Source: Chitinophagaceae bacterium
Lineage (GTDB): Bacteria > Bacteroidota > Bacteroidia > Chitinophagales > Chitinophagaceae
Assembly (NCBI GenBank): GCA_016786845.1
Contig: JAEUVB010000008.1
Coordinates: forward strand, 124,001-188,000
Direction of reading: 5' to 3'
DNA: 64,000 nt
The notes under the pieces: model-generated
Databases searched by the model: none
Told to the model about the DNA's origin: nothing
The model's input: the letters and a program-made list of their open reading frames with translations, nothing else
Program-made: the position numbers and the translations under genes
Shown: piece after piece, positions 17,718-30,600 of the stretch
Position numbering within the stretch: the first letter of the stretch is position 1
Layout: each line of letters starts with the position of its first letter

Positions 17718-20700
17718 ATGAAGAAACAACTACTCCTGGCATTGGTCATGGTGTTTTCCGGTTTATATCTGCAAGGGCAGGTTACCGGCATTGTTAATAT
17801 TCCGGATCAGGCTACGCTAGATGCCACTATAACGGCATTAAACTCAACGGGTGTGGGAGCCGGTGGTGCTACCCTTAACTTTACTGCCGGTTTTAACCTG
17901 ACGGGACCTAAGCAATTTGGTAGTGCTACCTTAAACGCTTCCTTGAGTGCTGCCAACCCTTTGATTTTACAAGGGAATGGAAATACGTTGAATGCGGCTT
18001 ATGCGGGTACCCGTGCCGGATCTACTTCTTCAGGAAATAATGATGGTATATTTATTTTAAATGGTCCAGACTATGTCACAATTCAAAACTTCACGTTTAC
18101 TGAATTGGCAACAAATACAACAACCACTACGGCGATAGAAAATGCCGTAGCCATTTACAATCGCTTGGCTACGACTCCGTTTGATGGAAGTCAATTTATC
18201 ACCATTTCCGGTTGCAATTTTAATTTAGGGAAAGCAGCTACGAACGGAGCAGCCATTTACTCAGGAAATTATATTTATACCGGCACAGCAGCTCTTGCTT
18301 GGGCAACTTTTGCGACAGATCCAACCCAAATGAATCGTATAATAACCGTCAATAATAATGTGTTTAACGGTTCTTATAACCATGTCATTTACCGTGGTTA
18401 TTCTTCTGTCAATGGTCGGGGTTTGGTTGTGACCAATAATACCATGAATAATATTGGCGGTGGAGCTACGGCAGCCTATGGTGTATATACTTTGTATTTG
18501 GATTCTATTATTGTGAATAACAATAGCATGTCCATGTCAACCGCACAAACAACGACTATATATGGACAATTTGCCAGTACCAATTGTGGTGGTTTCATGC
18601 AGTCTAATAACAATAATATTACTTTAGCTTCTGGTACAACGACTTCACAGACTGCGGGAATCTATTTGAGTTCAACAGTAGGCGGAAACAAAGAAGTGAA
18701 TGGAAATACCGTACAATTTGGTTCTTTCCCAAATATTACTTCCGGTACGATATATTGTTTGTATTCTACTTATGGCGGAGGCAATAGTGATATTACTTTT
18801 CAAATGAACGGTAACTCGATTCAAAATCAAAGCTTACCTCCGACTACCGGAACCATTTACGGATGTTATAATTCGGGGAGTGTTTCAGCCACCAACAACC
18901 GGGATGTAGAGATAAAAAACAATATCATCAATAATTTGACACGACCTAACAGTGGTACCATGTATTGTATCTATGGAACGGTTTCAGATACAACCCTGAT
19001 AGAAAATAACACGGTTTCCAATATTACGATTACCAATAATTCAGCATCAGGTTCGGCATCTGTTTATGCCATTTATGCTCCGGGTGCGTCGAAGCGGAAT
19101 ATTATTCGTAACAATACGGTTTTCAATATTACAGCTGTAGGAAGTTCCACAAGTATTTCCGGTACTTTACGTGGAATTTATTGTACAGGGCTGGCAGCGG
19201 GTTTTGCTGAAATCAGTGGAAATCAGATTAATAATTTGTCATACTTGTCCGGTACACATACCGGAGACATATACGGAATATATGCACTGACCGCCGGACA
19301 GTTTGATATTTTCAAGAATAACATCAATAATCTTTCAGCCTATCAGGGAGATGGTACTGTGAATGGAATTTATATGTCAAGTGGAGTTACTCAGAATATT
19401 TATAACAACATGATTTCCGATTTAAGGACTCCCAATGCGAATAGTGCTGCGGCTATCTACGGTATTAATCTTGCGGGAGGTACGACGGCCAATGTTTCTC
19501 ATAATACCATTTACCTGGGTAATACAGGGGCGCTCACATCAAGTGGTGCATTGTTTGGCGGTGCAGGTGTGAATGTAGCTGTGGCGGTAGCTTTAGAATT
19601 GAAAAATAATATCATCAATATAGACGGTGCGGGAATTGGTTCGCCTTCAGGTTATTTTTCTGCCCTCAAACGTGCTTCAGGTACAGCTGCTGTAAAACCG
19701 GCCAACGTGAATGCTACCAACAATATTTACCATGCACAATATATTTATGGTGAAGGTAATTTTGATGCTACAGCTACGAATCTTTACCATACCGGTGCAG
19801 GATTATTTGGCACCCTTGATGCAGCCTTAAATACAGGTTGTAGTGTTTATAAAAGTTTCATGTTGGAAACGGGGACGTTTACAGAAAATAATTTAACGAC
19901 TGTTTCTACAGGTGTTTTTGCGCCGGCAGGTGGAAGCTATGCAGAAAGTGGGGCTACAGGTACAACGATCCCCGCTATCACTGATGACTATAGCGGTGTG
20001 TTGAGAGGATCACCGGCTGATATCGGAGCTTTGGAATTTGCAGGATCTTCTACGGATGCTGCCGGGCCGGATATCATCTATACGAATTTACCATCCATTA
20101 ATTGTAGTTTGGCTCCGACCCTTGTGGCTACAATATCCGACTTCAGTGGTGTAAATACTTTGCCTACCACCGCGCCACGGATGTACTATAAAAAATCAAC
20201 TGAAAATAATGTATTGGCCGCAACCAATACTTCTGCTGACAATGGATGGAAATTTGTAGAATCTTCAAGCGGATCTTCACCTTTTAGTTTTCCGATGGAT
20301 TTCAGCTTACTCACATCTGCAGTTACGGCAGGAGATATCATAGAGTATTTTGTGATAGCCGAAGATCAGGCAGGGACACCGAATGTGGGCTTCAACCAAG
20401 CCACGCCTAACGTCGGATTTTGCCCTACCACTGTGGATCTTTCCGCGAGCGCATTCCCGATGAGTAATTATAAATCATTTACTGTGTTAAACATAGTGGG
20501 TACAGCAACCGCTTCACCTTCCAGTGTATGTTCAGGAAATAATGATACGTTGAGCGTTATATTCTCTTACCCCGGAACGGCACAAACCGGAAGCGGTACA
20601 CTCACATCGACAACCTATACACCCTATTATGGTAGTACTACTGCTGCACGCCGGATACAAATGTTATACACCGCAACTGAATTACAGGCCTTGGGACTTG

Positions 20701-23700
20701 GGAAAGGAAATATTACAGGATTATCTTTTGATATCACCAGTGTGGCTTCATTTCCAACGATTACCGATTTGACCATTAAAATCGGAATGACCACTATAAC
20801 GACTTTACCCACTACATTTAGCCCGGCCGCCAGCAATGTAGTTTATGGTCCGGCTACGCACACAGCGGTAACCGGTGAAAACTATCATGCTTTTGGTACT
20901 CCTTTCTATTGGGATGGAGTTTCAAATATTGTGGTTGAAGTTTGTCATGGCATAGTGGGTGTCGCCGGTATCATGTCTGCTCGCTACTCTTCAGGATTAC
21001 CAGCCGGTTCAATGATTTATACGACCAGTAATTTAGGTTGTGCAGCTGTTTCAGGTACATCCACTACTGCTCGTACCAATATCAAATTCTATGGTCAAAT
21101 ATCTAAGAACAATGAAATGGTCACTTTTGCCTGGGATGACGGAAATGCTCCGGTAGGTGCGAATAACGATACCATCATTGATCAACCCGGATTTTTATTT
21201 GGAAATCCTATGACCTATTCTGTCTTAGCGACCGATGCCAATGGTTGTACCTTTACAGCTACCACTTTGGTGTCTTTAAATACCACATCACCTTCAATTT
21301 CCTCTGCTTCTTTATCGACCAGTTCGGTATGTTTTGGAGACTCGGTCACGGTATCGGTTTCACCTGCTGACGGATGTCCACCATATAGTTTAGCATATAC
21401 CTTTACACCAACTGCAGGAAGTCCGGTAGCGCTGACTTTATCGGCTACCAATAAATTTTTACCGACTGGGTCCGGTACGTTAGATGTGACTGTTACAGAT
21501 AATTCCATGCAAACGGTATCAACGACGGTCGGTTCTGTAAGCCTATTGGCACCTCCTACGGCAACCGGCGACACACGATGCGGAACAGGGCCGGTGACAT
21601 TGACGGCCACCGGAACAGGTTCAGATATTATCTGGTACGACGCACCGGTTGGAGGGACTGCTTTAGCTATAGGTTCGCCATTTACGCCGACGGTATCCAC
21701 TACCACAAATTATTATGTGGCTACCGGAAATGCGACGACAGCGACTGGTGGTCGAATGACCAATGTGGCAGGGAGTGCATTAGGTGCATCACCTCGCGGG
21801 GTGATATTCAACACAACCTCAGCACTCATCATTGACAGTATTGGATTTTTGAGTCCGGGTGTGGCCACCACCATTACGGTGCAACTTTATAATTCCGCTG
21901 GTAATGCTACAATCGGTTCACCTATTTCTATATCTATTCCTTCAAATTCAGGAACTCCTACTGTTCCAATTTTGCAAACCTTTCCGGTCAATTTGGCTAT
22001 ACCTGCAGCAGGCACATACAGAATTTTCGTAACGGCACATGGCACAGCTTCCTCATTATTTTATGAATCTTCCGGGGTAACCGGTTATCCTTATGCAGTA
22101 GGCAGTAATATGTCCATTACCTCATCAGTGACATCCCTGACCGGGTCGGCTTCTTTGACTACTTATTATTATTTCTACAAGTTTGTGGTGACCGAAGCAT
22201 GTACATCTGCCCGTACTTTGGTTACTGCAACGGTTACACCGCCTCCAACATTAGCGATCACTCCATCCGGACCGACCACAGGTTGCGCTAGTGTGAGTGT
22301 TAGTCTGGATGCACAATCTGCATCAGACCCGAGCTATGTCAACTTTACATGGTCTGATGGTGTGAATAGTTCTAGCGGTCCAATTTGGGCAGTGAATCCA
22401 ACATCTACGACCACTTATACTGTTACAGCAGATGATGGTACAGTAAACGGATGTATAGCCAGTGCAACGCAATTGGTTACCATTAACCCATTACCTGCGG
22501 TGTCGCCTACAGCGAATCCATCCACTATTTGTGCCGGGTCTTCTGCTCAATTAGATGCCGGAACATTTCTTTCCAGTACATTAACTACCCCAAATACAGG
22601 TGCTACAAATAGTTCCAGTGCTACCGGATTCGATATAACTAATACTTCAGCGGTACCTGTAACGCTACATTACTTCTCTTTTCAGCAAAATTCAACCGCC
22701 GGTACCGTAGCGAATCAAAGTGTATATTATAATCCAACACCGATGAATTGTGTCATTCCTACAAATATCACTACCGCACCGGGGTGGGTACTGATTGGAA
22801 CTGTGAGCACTACATCAGCAGGCCCAATGCCAAACCCGCCTACACAGATTCCTTTGGATGTTAACATTACAATACCTCCGGGAGCCACTTATGCTTTCGC
22901 AGTCGGTGGCGCTTCACAGCAATACTTCAACGGGTCAAGTGGTTGTCCGGTAATGGCATCTACGCCCCATTTAAGTGTTAAAGAAGGCTTTGGCGGAACA
23001 TTTACCAGTACCATTGCCGCAAGAAGATGGAATGGTAGTGTGACCTATGATTATGGAAATCCGAATTTGACCTTTGCCTGGACAGAAACACCCATTGGTT
23101 CAACCTTGGATACAAATTATATCATGACCCCATTGGCTACACCTACTTCAACGACTGCGTATCAAGTCCTGGTAACGGATGGATTGGGTTGTACCAATAC
23201 CGGGTCAACAACAGTTAATGTGTTGCCCGTACCACCGGCTCCAACGGCAACAGGTCTGACACAATGTGGAATCGTTTCTGCTTCCTTGACCGCAACGGGA
23301 ACGGGTGGTACAATCAGATGGTATGATGCTGCGATTAATGGTACTCTGCTGGCTACCGGCTCAACATACAATACACCTCCGTTAAACACAAGTACCGATT
23401 TTTGGGTAGAGGAATACAACGGAGTCTGCAGTGGTCCGCGCACCATGGTGAGTGTTGTGGTGATTCCGGTTTGTAGTGCAACCTTGACTTTAAATGCCTT
23501 CATCCAAGGATATTATCGTTCTGCGGATGACAGTATGACCAGTGTATTACTGAACCAAGGTGAACCCAATGGGTTTGGTACCCAGGCGTCTACCGATTGT
23601 GATACCATCATCGTTGAACTTCATGATGCTAACTCGCCATATGCTATCGCATTTAGTGATACTGTGGTCCTCGGTACCAACGGTACTGCTATTTGTACCT

Positions 23701-24074
23701 TCCCTGCTGCGGCAGTCGGTAACAGCTATTATATTGGTATTCGTAATCGCACAGCAGTTGAAACATGGAGTGCTTCACCGGTATTGGTAGCCTCCAACTA
23801 TAGTTACGATTTCAGATCATCCGATTTACAAGCTTATGGCGCTAATATGATTCAAGTCAATACGCTTCCTGTTCGTTGGGCACTTTTCTCAGGTGACATT
23901 GATCAGACCGGTGGTATTGACGGTGATGATTTCAACTTACTGGATCCGGATATTCAAACAGGTAACGGAGGTTATTTGTCTACTGACCTCGACGGAAGCG
24001 GAGGCGTGGATGGAGATGATTTCAATATCTTCGATCCTAATAATCAGGTAGGGGTAGGGGCTGTATTGCCTTAG
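17718..24074 (+). CDS. Giant secreted protein 3: beta-helix, Ig-like domains and dockerin-like C terminus
   Basis: A 2118-residue extracellular protein with a signal peptide (residues 1-20, ending LYLQGQ). Residues ~40-775 form a right-handed parallel beta-helix, shown by many short turns rich in NN and NNxI (NNNVFNG, NNTMNNIGG, NNIINN). It ends in the DYSGVLRGSPADIGALEF segment that typically closes such helices in Bacteroidota. A beta domain near 955-1140 (RRIQMLYTATELQ ...) follows, then several Ig-like units (TATGDTRCGTGPVTLTATG; TATGLTQCGIVSASLTATG). Residues ~1600-1915 are closely duplicated in the next gene. The C-terminal module (1920-2118) has loops DIDQTGGIDGDD and DLDGSGGVDGDD and ends GAVLP. 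No catalytic motif was seen. The beta-helix could bind or cleave polysaccharide. Confidence 0.85.
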   Translation: MKKQLLLALVMVFSGLYLQGQVTGIVNIPDQATLDATITALNSTGVGAGGATLNFTAGFNLTGPKQFGSATLNASLSAANPLILQGNGNTLNAAYAGTRAGSTSSGNNDGIFILNGPDYVTIQNFTFTELATNTTTTTAIENAVAIYNRLATTPFDGSQFITISGCNFNLGKAATNGAAIYSGNYIYTGTAALAWATFATDPTQMNRIITVNNNVFNGSYNHVIYRGYSSVNGRGLVVTNNTMNNIGGGATAAYGVYTLYLDSIIVNNNSMSMSTAQTTTIYGQFASTNCGGFMQSNNNNITLASGTTTSQTAGIYLSSTVGGNKEVNGNTVQFGSFPNITSGTIYCLYSTYGGGNSDITFQMNGNSIQNQSLPPTTGTIYGCYNSGSVSATNNRDVEIKNNIINNLTRPNSGTMYCIYGTVSDTTLIENNTVSNITITNNSASGSASVYAIYAPGASKRNIIRNNTVFNITAVGSSTSISGTLRGIYCTGLAAGFAEISGNQINNLSYLSGTHTGDIYGIYALTAGQFDIFKNNINNLSAYQGDGTVNGIYMSSGVTQNIYNNMISDLRTPNANSAAAIYGINLAGGTTANVSHNTIYLGNTGALTSSGALFGGAGVNVAVAVALELKNNIINIDGAGIGSPSGYFSALKRASGTAAVKPANVNATNNIYHAQYIYGEGNFDATATNLYHTGAGLFGTLDAALNTGCSVYKSFMLETGTFTENNLTTVSTGVFAPAGGSYAESGATGTTIPAITDDYSGVLRGSPADIGALEFAGSSTDAAGPDIIYTNLPSINCSLAPTLVATISDFSGVNTLPTTAPRMYYKKSTENNVLAATNTSADNGWKFVESSSGSSPFSFPMDFSLLTSAVTAGDIIEYFVIAEDQAGTPNVGFNQATPNVGFCPTTVDLSASAFPMSNYKSFTVLNIVGTATASPSSVCSGNNDTLSVIFSYPGTAQTGSGTLTSTTYTPYYGSTTAARRIQMLYTATELQALGLGKGNITGLSFDITSVASFPTITDLTIKIGMTTITTLPTTFSPAASNVVYGPATHTAVTGENYHAFGTPFYWDGVSNIVVEVCHGIVGVAGIMSARYSSGLPAGSMIYTTSNLGCAAVSGTSTTARTNIKFYGQISKNNEMVTFAWDDGNAPVGANNDTIIDQPGFLFGNPMTYSVLATDANGCTFTATTLVSLNTTSPSISSASLSTSSVCFGDSVTVSVSPADGCPPYSLAYTFTPTAGSPVALTLSATNKFLPTGSGTLDVTVTDNSMQTVSTTVGSVSLLAPPTATGDTRCGTGPVTLTATGTGSDIIWYDAPVGGTALAIGSPFTPTVSTTTNYYVATGNATTATGGRMTNVAGSALGASPRGVIFNTTSALIIDSIGFLSPGVATTITVQLYNSAGNATIGSPISISIPSNSGTPTVPILQTFPVNLAIPAAGTYRIFVTAHGTASSLFYESSGVTGYPYAVGSNMSITSSVTSLTGSASLTTYYYFYKFVVTEACTSARTLVTATVTPPPTLAITPSGPTTGCASVSVSLDAQSASDPSYVNFTWSDGVNSSSGPIWAVNPTSTTTYTVTADDGTVNGCIASATQLVTINPLPAVSPTANPSTICAGSSAQLDAGTFLSSTLTTPNTGATNSSSATGFDITNTSAVPVTLHYFSFQQNSTAGTVANQSVYYNPTPMNCVIPTNITTAPGWVLIGTVSTTSAGPMPNPPTQIPLDVNITIPPGATYAFAVGGASQQYFNGSSGCPVMASTPHLSVKEGFGGTFTSTIAARRWNGSVTYDYGNPNLTFAWTETPIGSTLDTNYIMTPLATPTSTTAYQVLVTDGLGCTNTGSTTVNVLPVPPAPTATGLTQCGIVSASLTATGTGGTIRWYDAAINGTLLATGSTYNTPPLNTSTDFWVEEYNGVCSGPRTMVSVVVIPVCSATLTLNAFIQGYYRSADDSMTSVLLNQGEPNGFGTQASTDCDTIIVELHDANSPYAIAFSDTVVLGTNGTAICTFPAAAVGNSYYIGIRNRTAVETWSASPVLVASNYSYDFRSSDLQAYGANMIQVNTLPVRWALFSGDIDQTGGIDGDDFNLLDPDIQTGNGGYLSTDLDGSGGVDGDDFNIFDPNNQVGVGAVLP

Positions 24075-24690
24075 ACATTATCCTTATGATTTGCTCACAG
24101 ATAAATGCTGTGAGGGTAATAAGTTTCGAGTAGATTTCGAACAAGGGAAGGGGTGAACAAGAGTCACCCCTTCCCTTTTTCTATTTACGCTGAAGATAAT
24201 CATTTCCATTTTTTCGCTAACGGGGTACAAAAAGCTAAGTGTCAATGGATGTTCCTTAATAAAACCGAGCAATAGCCTATGCCCGGATCATAAAAACCGA
24301 TAAAAAAGTTATTCCCGGAGTGAGGTGATGTAAGCACTTTATATACGGATAAAATATATTTTAATTAAAAAAATATTAAAAAAGTGGATTATTTCCTGAT
24401 TAATAATTTTGTTAAAAACTGCCAAATGGAATATATTGCAGGTAAATAGGTTGGGGGAAGAAGGCAGATTGTCGGTAAAACTATATTTCGCGTCGGTGAA
24501 CTATAGGAATTGCGATAAACAGGTGATCATGTAGGTTATTCCCCAAACATTGATTAAAATTGGAAAAAATATTTCATAAACCCTAAAAACGCACATCCAA
24601 ATATGATAAGATTCCCATAAAAAACCCTACAGAAAAAGTATGACCCTAGTTGTCATTCCTAAACAATTTTAATTAATTAAAAAACAAAAA
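24075..24690. other. Intergenic region between giant genes 3 and 4
   Basis: This 616-bp gap holds the terminator at 24143-24180. The remainder is a ~500-bp AT-rich stretch with no credible open frame, ending in an A-rich sequence directly before the start at 24691. It may be a long 5' leader. No riboswitch or RNA gene was recognised. Confidence 0.5.
24143..24180 (+). terminator. Strong rho-independent terminator after giant gene 3
   Basis: AAGGGAAGGGGTGA (24143-24156) pairs perfectly with TCACCCCTTCCCTT (24164-24177), a 14-bp stem with a 7-nt loop and a T tail. Confidence 0.95.
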
Positions 24691-27600
24691 ATGAAACAAT
24701 TAAAAACAAAACAGACTTTTTTAAGCAGGGTGAGCTCTGGTTATGGAAGAATGATGATGCTTTTAGCGGTACTGCTCGTATCGTGGAGTGTCTCGTCTGC
24801 CCAAACGACCTTGATCGGTCCTGCAAACGGAGGTGATTTTGACCTGGGAGGTACATTCGCCGCCAATGGTTGGTCGGTATCCGGTCCGGGTATCGGAACC
24901 GCACCTGTTAATGAATGGTTCGTAGGAACTGGATCGACGGTTGTGGGTGCACCTTTCGCAGGAAATCAGGCTTACATTTCCAGTAATGGTGGGGTCTCCA
25001 ATATTTATAATACCGCCTCAAGTACTTCAATCTACTTTTGGCGTGATGTAACGATTCCAATTGGAGAACCGGCTCAAACCATAACATTCAATTGGGTCGG
25101 TAACGGTGAAAGTACCTGGGATCAAATTCAAGTTTTTTCTGCTCCGACTACAGTCAATCCTGTTGCAGAACTTTATCCGGGTAGCGGTAATGCCGTTTTT
25201 GGTGCAAGTTTGGCCGGATCTACTTACCTAGGTTCATTTCATTTGCAAGCATCAATTATACAAACCGGAACGGTATCATTTTTAGCTACGCCCGGTACGA
25301 CAAGAAGAATCATCTTTGCTTGGAAGAGTGACGTCTCGGTTGGTAATCCACCTTCAGGAACCATTGATAATATCACCATGGTATCCAGTGCAAGTTTCCC
25401 AACAGCTACGGCCACAGCAATCGGTGGTTTGTGGTCTTCACCCGCTACATGGGTTGGAGGTGTATTGCCTTCCGGAAATGCAGTAATCCCTGCCGGATCT
25501 ATCGTAACGGTTGATCAAGCAGTCAACTTGCCCGGTGATTTAACCATTGCCGGAACTTTACAATGGAATGGTACATCTAATGCCATGACTATCGGTGGAA
25601 ATTTAACTATTAATCCCGGAGGTCGCTTCTTGCCTTATACGGCTGTGGCTACTCCACTTGGACAAACTGTGAATATTGGTGGTAATTTCGTCAATGACGG
25701 TTATGCCAACTGTGCGCTTGGAACCGGAACTCAATGTTTGATTAACTTTAATGGTGCGGGTTCTACTTTGAGTGGATCGGGTATTTTTGAAGGGGATGGT
25801 ACACGAGGAATCATCCGCCAATTGTTCTTCCAAAATTTAGGAGCAAACTCTATTACGACTACGCAAAATCTGACCACTTATAGTTTGGGTCATACTGCAG
25901 GGTCATTGAATACGAATGGTAAATTGAAAATTGATAATACCGCGAAAATTCACGGTCTTCCTATCAATACGCAAGTGTCTAGTGTAGCAGTGACCAATAT
26001 GGGTAGTTTGTATAATGCTGCGCCAACGTTATTCGGTACGGCCACAACCATTTGGGCTGCCGGTGCTGCGGCTACTGCGAATACGCGCTACCGCTCAGGT
26101 AATGATGTATATTTATGTACAACCGCCGGTACCTTTGGGGCTTCTGCTCCTGTTAATACGACTCCGGTGTCGGAAGCCAATGGTACTGCTACTGTTCTTT
26201 GGATTGGAAACATCGGTACTTTAGGAAATCCTTTCCAAGTGACTGCGGTTACTTTAGGTACACAATATTTCTGCGGAAATAATTTATATACTTGTATTGT
26301 TGCCGGTACGCCATCCGTGGCAGCGCCTCCAACATGTACAGGTCCAGGTTCTACTTGTGTCAGTGGTACAGCTACCTTCCGTTGGGCGGGTTCTCCGGCC
26401 AAAGTGAGTGTGAACTATGATGCTGCTACACAAACGGTTCGCAGTTTGAATATTGTGAGCAATGGTAGCGGATACTCTTCAGCTACGGCGCCTACTTTAG
26501 TTTACAGCTTAGGTGTTACCGGTGGTACCGGTTCAGGTGCTGCTTCTTTCCCTGTGATTATGTATGCAAACTTCGGACCGGTCAATTCCCTGGCTCAACG
26601 CTCAGGTGTGGCAACGATTACGGGTGGTTTAACCATCAATAGTGATCAGGATGCCGGTTTAGCTACAGCTGATCCGCAAGCCTCTTCCGGAGTTGGTATG
26701 GTTTATACGACCAATGGTGGTGTGAACTATACAGTTGCTCCTACAGTTGGTTTTGCAGGTCCTACCGCAATTAATTTAATCACCAATCCGGGTTCAGGTT
26801 ATTTAGTGGCTCCAACAGTTACTGTTACCGGAGGTACTTTAATTTCCGGTACAGCATTAACTTCAGCTAACTTTACAGTTACCACCAATCAGGGTATGGT
26901 ACAATCAGTTTATCTGAATGCTTCTACAACTGCATGTTATTCCGTTCCTCCAACGCTTAGTCTCACCGCGAGTCCGGGTGTAACAGCTACTTTGGCTTTC
27001 CCGGCCGGTTGCTGGCCTGCAGCTACGGCGAACATTGGCGACAATGGACAAATAACAAGTTTCACAATGACCAATGCGGGTTATGGATATATCGTTGCGC
27101 CAACTGTCGGTTTAGGTACTACCGGTACCTTCACTACTGCGGCAACGACACCTGTCGCTCGTGTAGCCTTGTATAATTTAACATTGAATTTCTTTACTCC
27201 GGCGTTGACTTCAGTGGTATGTCCGGATGATGCGATTATTCCGGCTAACAGGAAAATGCAGAATCTGACTTTAGCCGGCAACGGTAATGGTTTGACTTTG
27301 ACCGGTGGTAATTTGAATTTATTTGGTTCAACCCCATTGTCATTAACCACAAGTTTGAGTACACCGGGGAATATTCTGGATCTCAATGGTAATAATTTGA
27401 ACTTTACTTGGAATGCTTATGCCGGACTTACAACAAGTGCCTTTGGCGGTGCTTCAAGTAATGCCTATGTTAAAAATGGTTCTATTACCCTCACAGGTCG
27501 TGGCGGTGCTGGTACCTTCAACTATCCTTTCGCAGGAACTGCCACAACAGGTAGTTTGATTTGGTTCGTTGGTTCTACACCAACCGCTGTCACTACAGGT

Positions 27601-30600
27601 TGTAATGCAACGAAATATACTGTAACTGAATTAGGTGCACCGACCAACGCATTTGTTGGTTCAGGTGTGGGTATAGGTACACGTTCTTACAGAGCTCAGT
27701 TTAATCCGGGTGCTGTATCCGGTTTGAATCCAACCATGACTTTGAAATTCAATTCAATTGATGGTCTGACTTCTACCCAGGATCTTACTTATGTAGCAGA
27801 TGCGCCTGCACAAAATGGCCCTTGGACCATCAGAAGCGCAGCTTACGGTGTTTCAGGTGCTTTACCTGCATCAGGGTTACAAACTTCTGCCACAGTAGCT
27901 CCGGGCCCGATTGCGGCTACCGGTGACAACTACTATGCTTTCGCAACCATCGCTACGTCCATCACCAGCTTTACACCAAACAATACTTGCGGTGGTGGTA
28001 CTGTGGTGATCACAGGGGCCGGTTTTGCCGGTACAACCTCAGTGACTTTCGGTGGTGTACCTGCATTCTCATATGTGGTTAATAGTCCAACTCAGATTAC
28101 AGCGATTGTAGACAATGCCGGTGCTTCCGGTGATGTAGTAGTGACTTCACCTACCGGTACAGCAAGTAGTCCGGGTTATATATTTAATGGTGTTGGTCCA
28201 ATTACATCGATTACACCATCCGGTCTGATTACGATTTGTCCGGGTGCTTCTGCGGTCTTAACTGCACAGCCAAATACCGGTTTAGAAACCTACTTATGGA
28301 GTGCAAATGCCGGTAGTTCAACCAGCGATAATGTAACAGTAACAGCAGCAGGAACATACACTGTAACTGTAACGGATATCATCGGAGGTTGTTCAAATAC
28401 AGCTACGGCTACTGTGGTTATCAATACTCCACCATCTCCGATTCCAACTGCAACGCCAAACTCACTGTGTTTAGGTTCAACCTCTCAGTTGAATGCAGGA
28501 ACATTTGTATCGGGAACATTGAGCACGCCAAATAATACAAATAATAGCTCCGGTGCAACTGGGTTTGATATTACAAACACTTCAGCGGTACCAGTTACAT
28601 TACACTATTTCTCTTATCAGTCCACTTCTGCGATTGGAACCGTTGCTCCACAAAGTGTGTATTATAATCCAAATCCAATGAACTGTACATTCCCGACCAA
28701 CGTAACCACAGCTCCGGGTTGGATTTTAATTGGTACGGTAAGTACAACATCTGCAGGTCCAAATCCAAATCCGTATACACAGATCCCGTTAAATTGTAAC
28801 ATTACAATTCCTCCGGGAGCGACCTATGCATTTGCTGTAGGTGGAACCTCTCAAGCATATACTACCGGTACTTCCGGTTGTCCGGTTATGGCCACGACAC
28901 CTCACTTAAGTGTGAAGGAAGGTTTTGGTGGTACCCTTACAGGAACCATTGCGAACAGAAGATGGAACGGTTCGGTTACCTATGATTATGGTGATCCAAA
29001 CCTGACCTATGCGTGGACAGAAACACCTGCCGGTTCTACATTGAATAATAATACCATTATTAATCCAGTGGCTACACCGACAACAACTACAGACTATCAA
29101 GTGACTGCAACTAATTCATTTGGCTGTAGTGGTACGGCAACAGTAACGGTAACTGCACTTCCGGTGCCTCCTGCACCAGTTGCTTCTAGTGTTTCACAGT
29201 GTGGTGTGGGTAGTCAAATTTTGACGGCCACCGGTACAGGTGGAACCTTGAATTGGTATAATGCTGCTACAGGCGGTACATTAATCAATACAGGTGCTAC
29301 TTATACTACTCCGGTATTAAATACAACGACCAGCTATTGGGTTGAAGAAACCAATGGTATTTGTATCAGTACCCGTACACAAGTTACTGTAACCGTACTT
29401 ACTCCTGATGCGATTACGTTGACCGCTACTCCTAGTGTTTTCTGTGGAGCAGGTGGAACAACCAGTATGACAGCAACATCGAATAACGTCCTTTACACTT
29501 ATACTTGGTCGCCTGCACCATTGAGCACAAGTGGTGCTTTCAATGAATCAGCTTCTGATCTTGTTAATGCTTCTACTGTTTATACAGTCACAGGTACAGA
29601 TGGTAGTTGTACAGCTACAGCGTCTGTGGCGATTACTGTAAATCCTTTGCCTGTCATTTTCTCATTGACTGCTACACCGGCAATAATTTGCCCTGGTGGA
29701 ACTTCACAGCTTATGGTCACTTCGAATGCCTTTACGATCAATTATAGCTATGACTTTACAGCTGGTTTGAGCGGATGGACCACCGGTAACCAGCCAACTA
29801 TTGGTGGTGGTGGCGCAAGTCTGCCATCTTCATGGGCTATCCAATCATGGGGTAATCCTACGCCATCTTTGGGTACAACCTCTGTTGGCGGTGAGCATAG
29901 TTGGATTCTTTCTCCGCAGATGACTTTAAATCCGGGAACATTGTCTATCGCATTTAGTTCTTTTACCAACAATGAAACAGGAACATATGATAACGAGTTC
30001 CTGGAATATTCAGTTGATAATGGTGCTACCTGGATCGATTTAACATCTCAAATTCCTGCGACATGGGATAACAACGTAGCGTGGACTAACTACACAGCTA
30101 CTGCTACTATTGCTTCTCCTACGAGCCAAGGTCGTATCCGTTTCCGCTATGACAACTTTGATGGTTGTTGCGGTGGTACGGGTACCAACAATGGTTTTTA
30201 TGTAGATAATGTTAGTATTACAACTCCGGGTACCGGTGGTACAGCCTTATGGGCTGCCGCAACCAACCTGAGTAATGCGAACATCGTAAATCCTGTGGCT
30301 ACTCCTCCGGCTACAGAAACATATACTGTTACTGTCGCTGATATGGTGGGTTGTTCTACAACAGGAACAGTCACCGTTACCGTATCTCCTGTTCCACCTG
30401 CGCCAGTGGCTTCAGGTGTTACACAATGTGGTTTAGGTTCAGCTAGTTTAAGTGCTACCGGAACGGGTGGTACCTTAAATTGGTACGATGCTGCTGTTGC
30501 AGGTACTTTAGTCAATACCGGTGCTACATTCAATACACCAGTATTGAATACAACCACCAGCTATTGGGTAGAAGAGTATAATGGAGCTTGCTCCGGTCCT

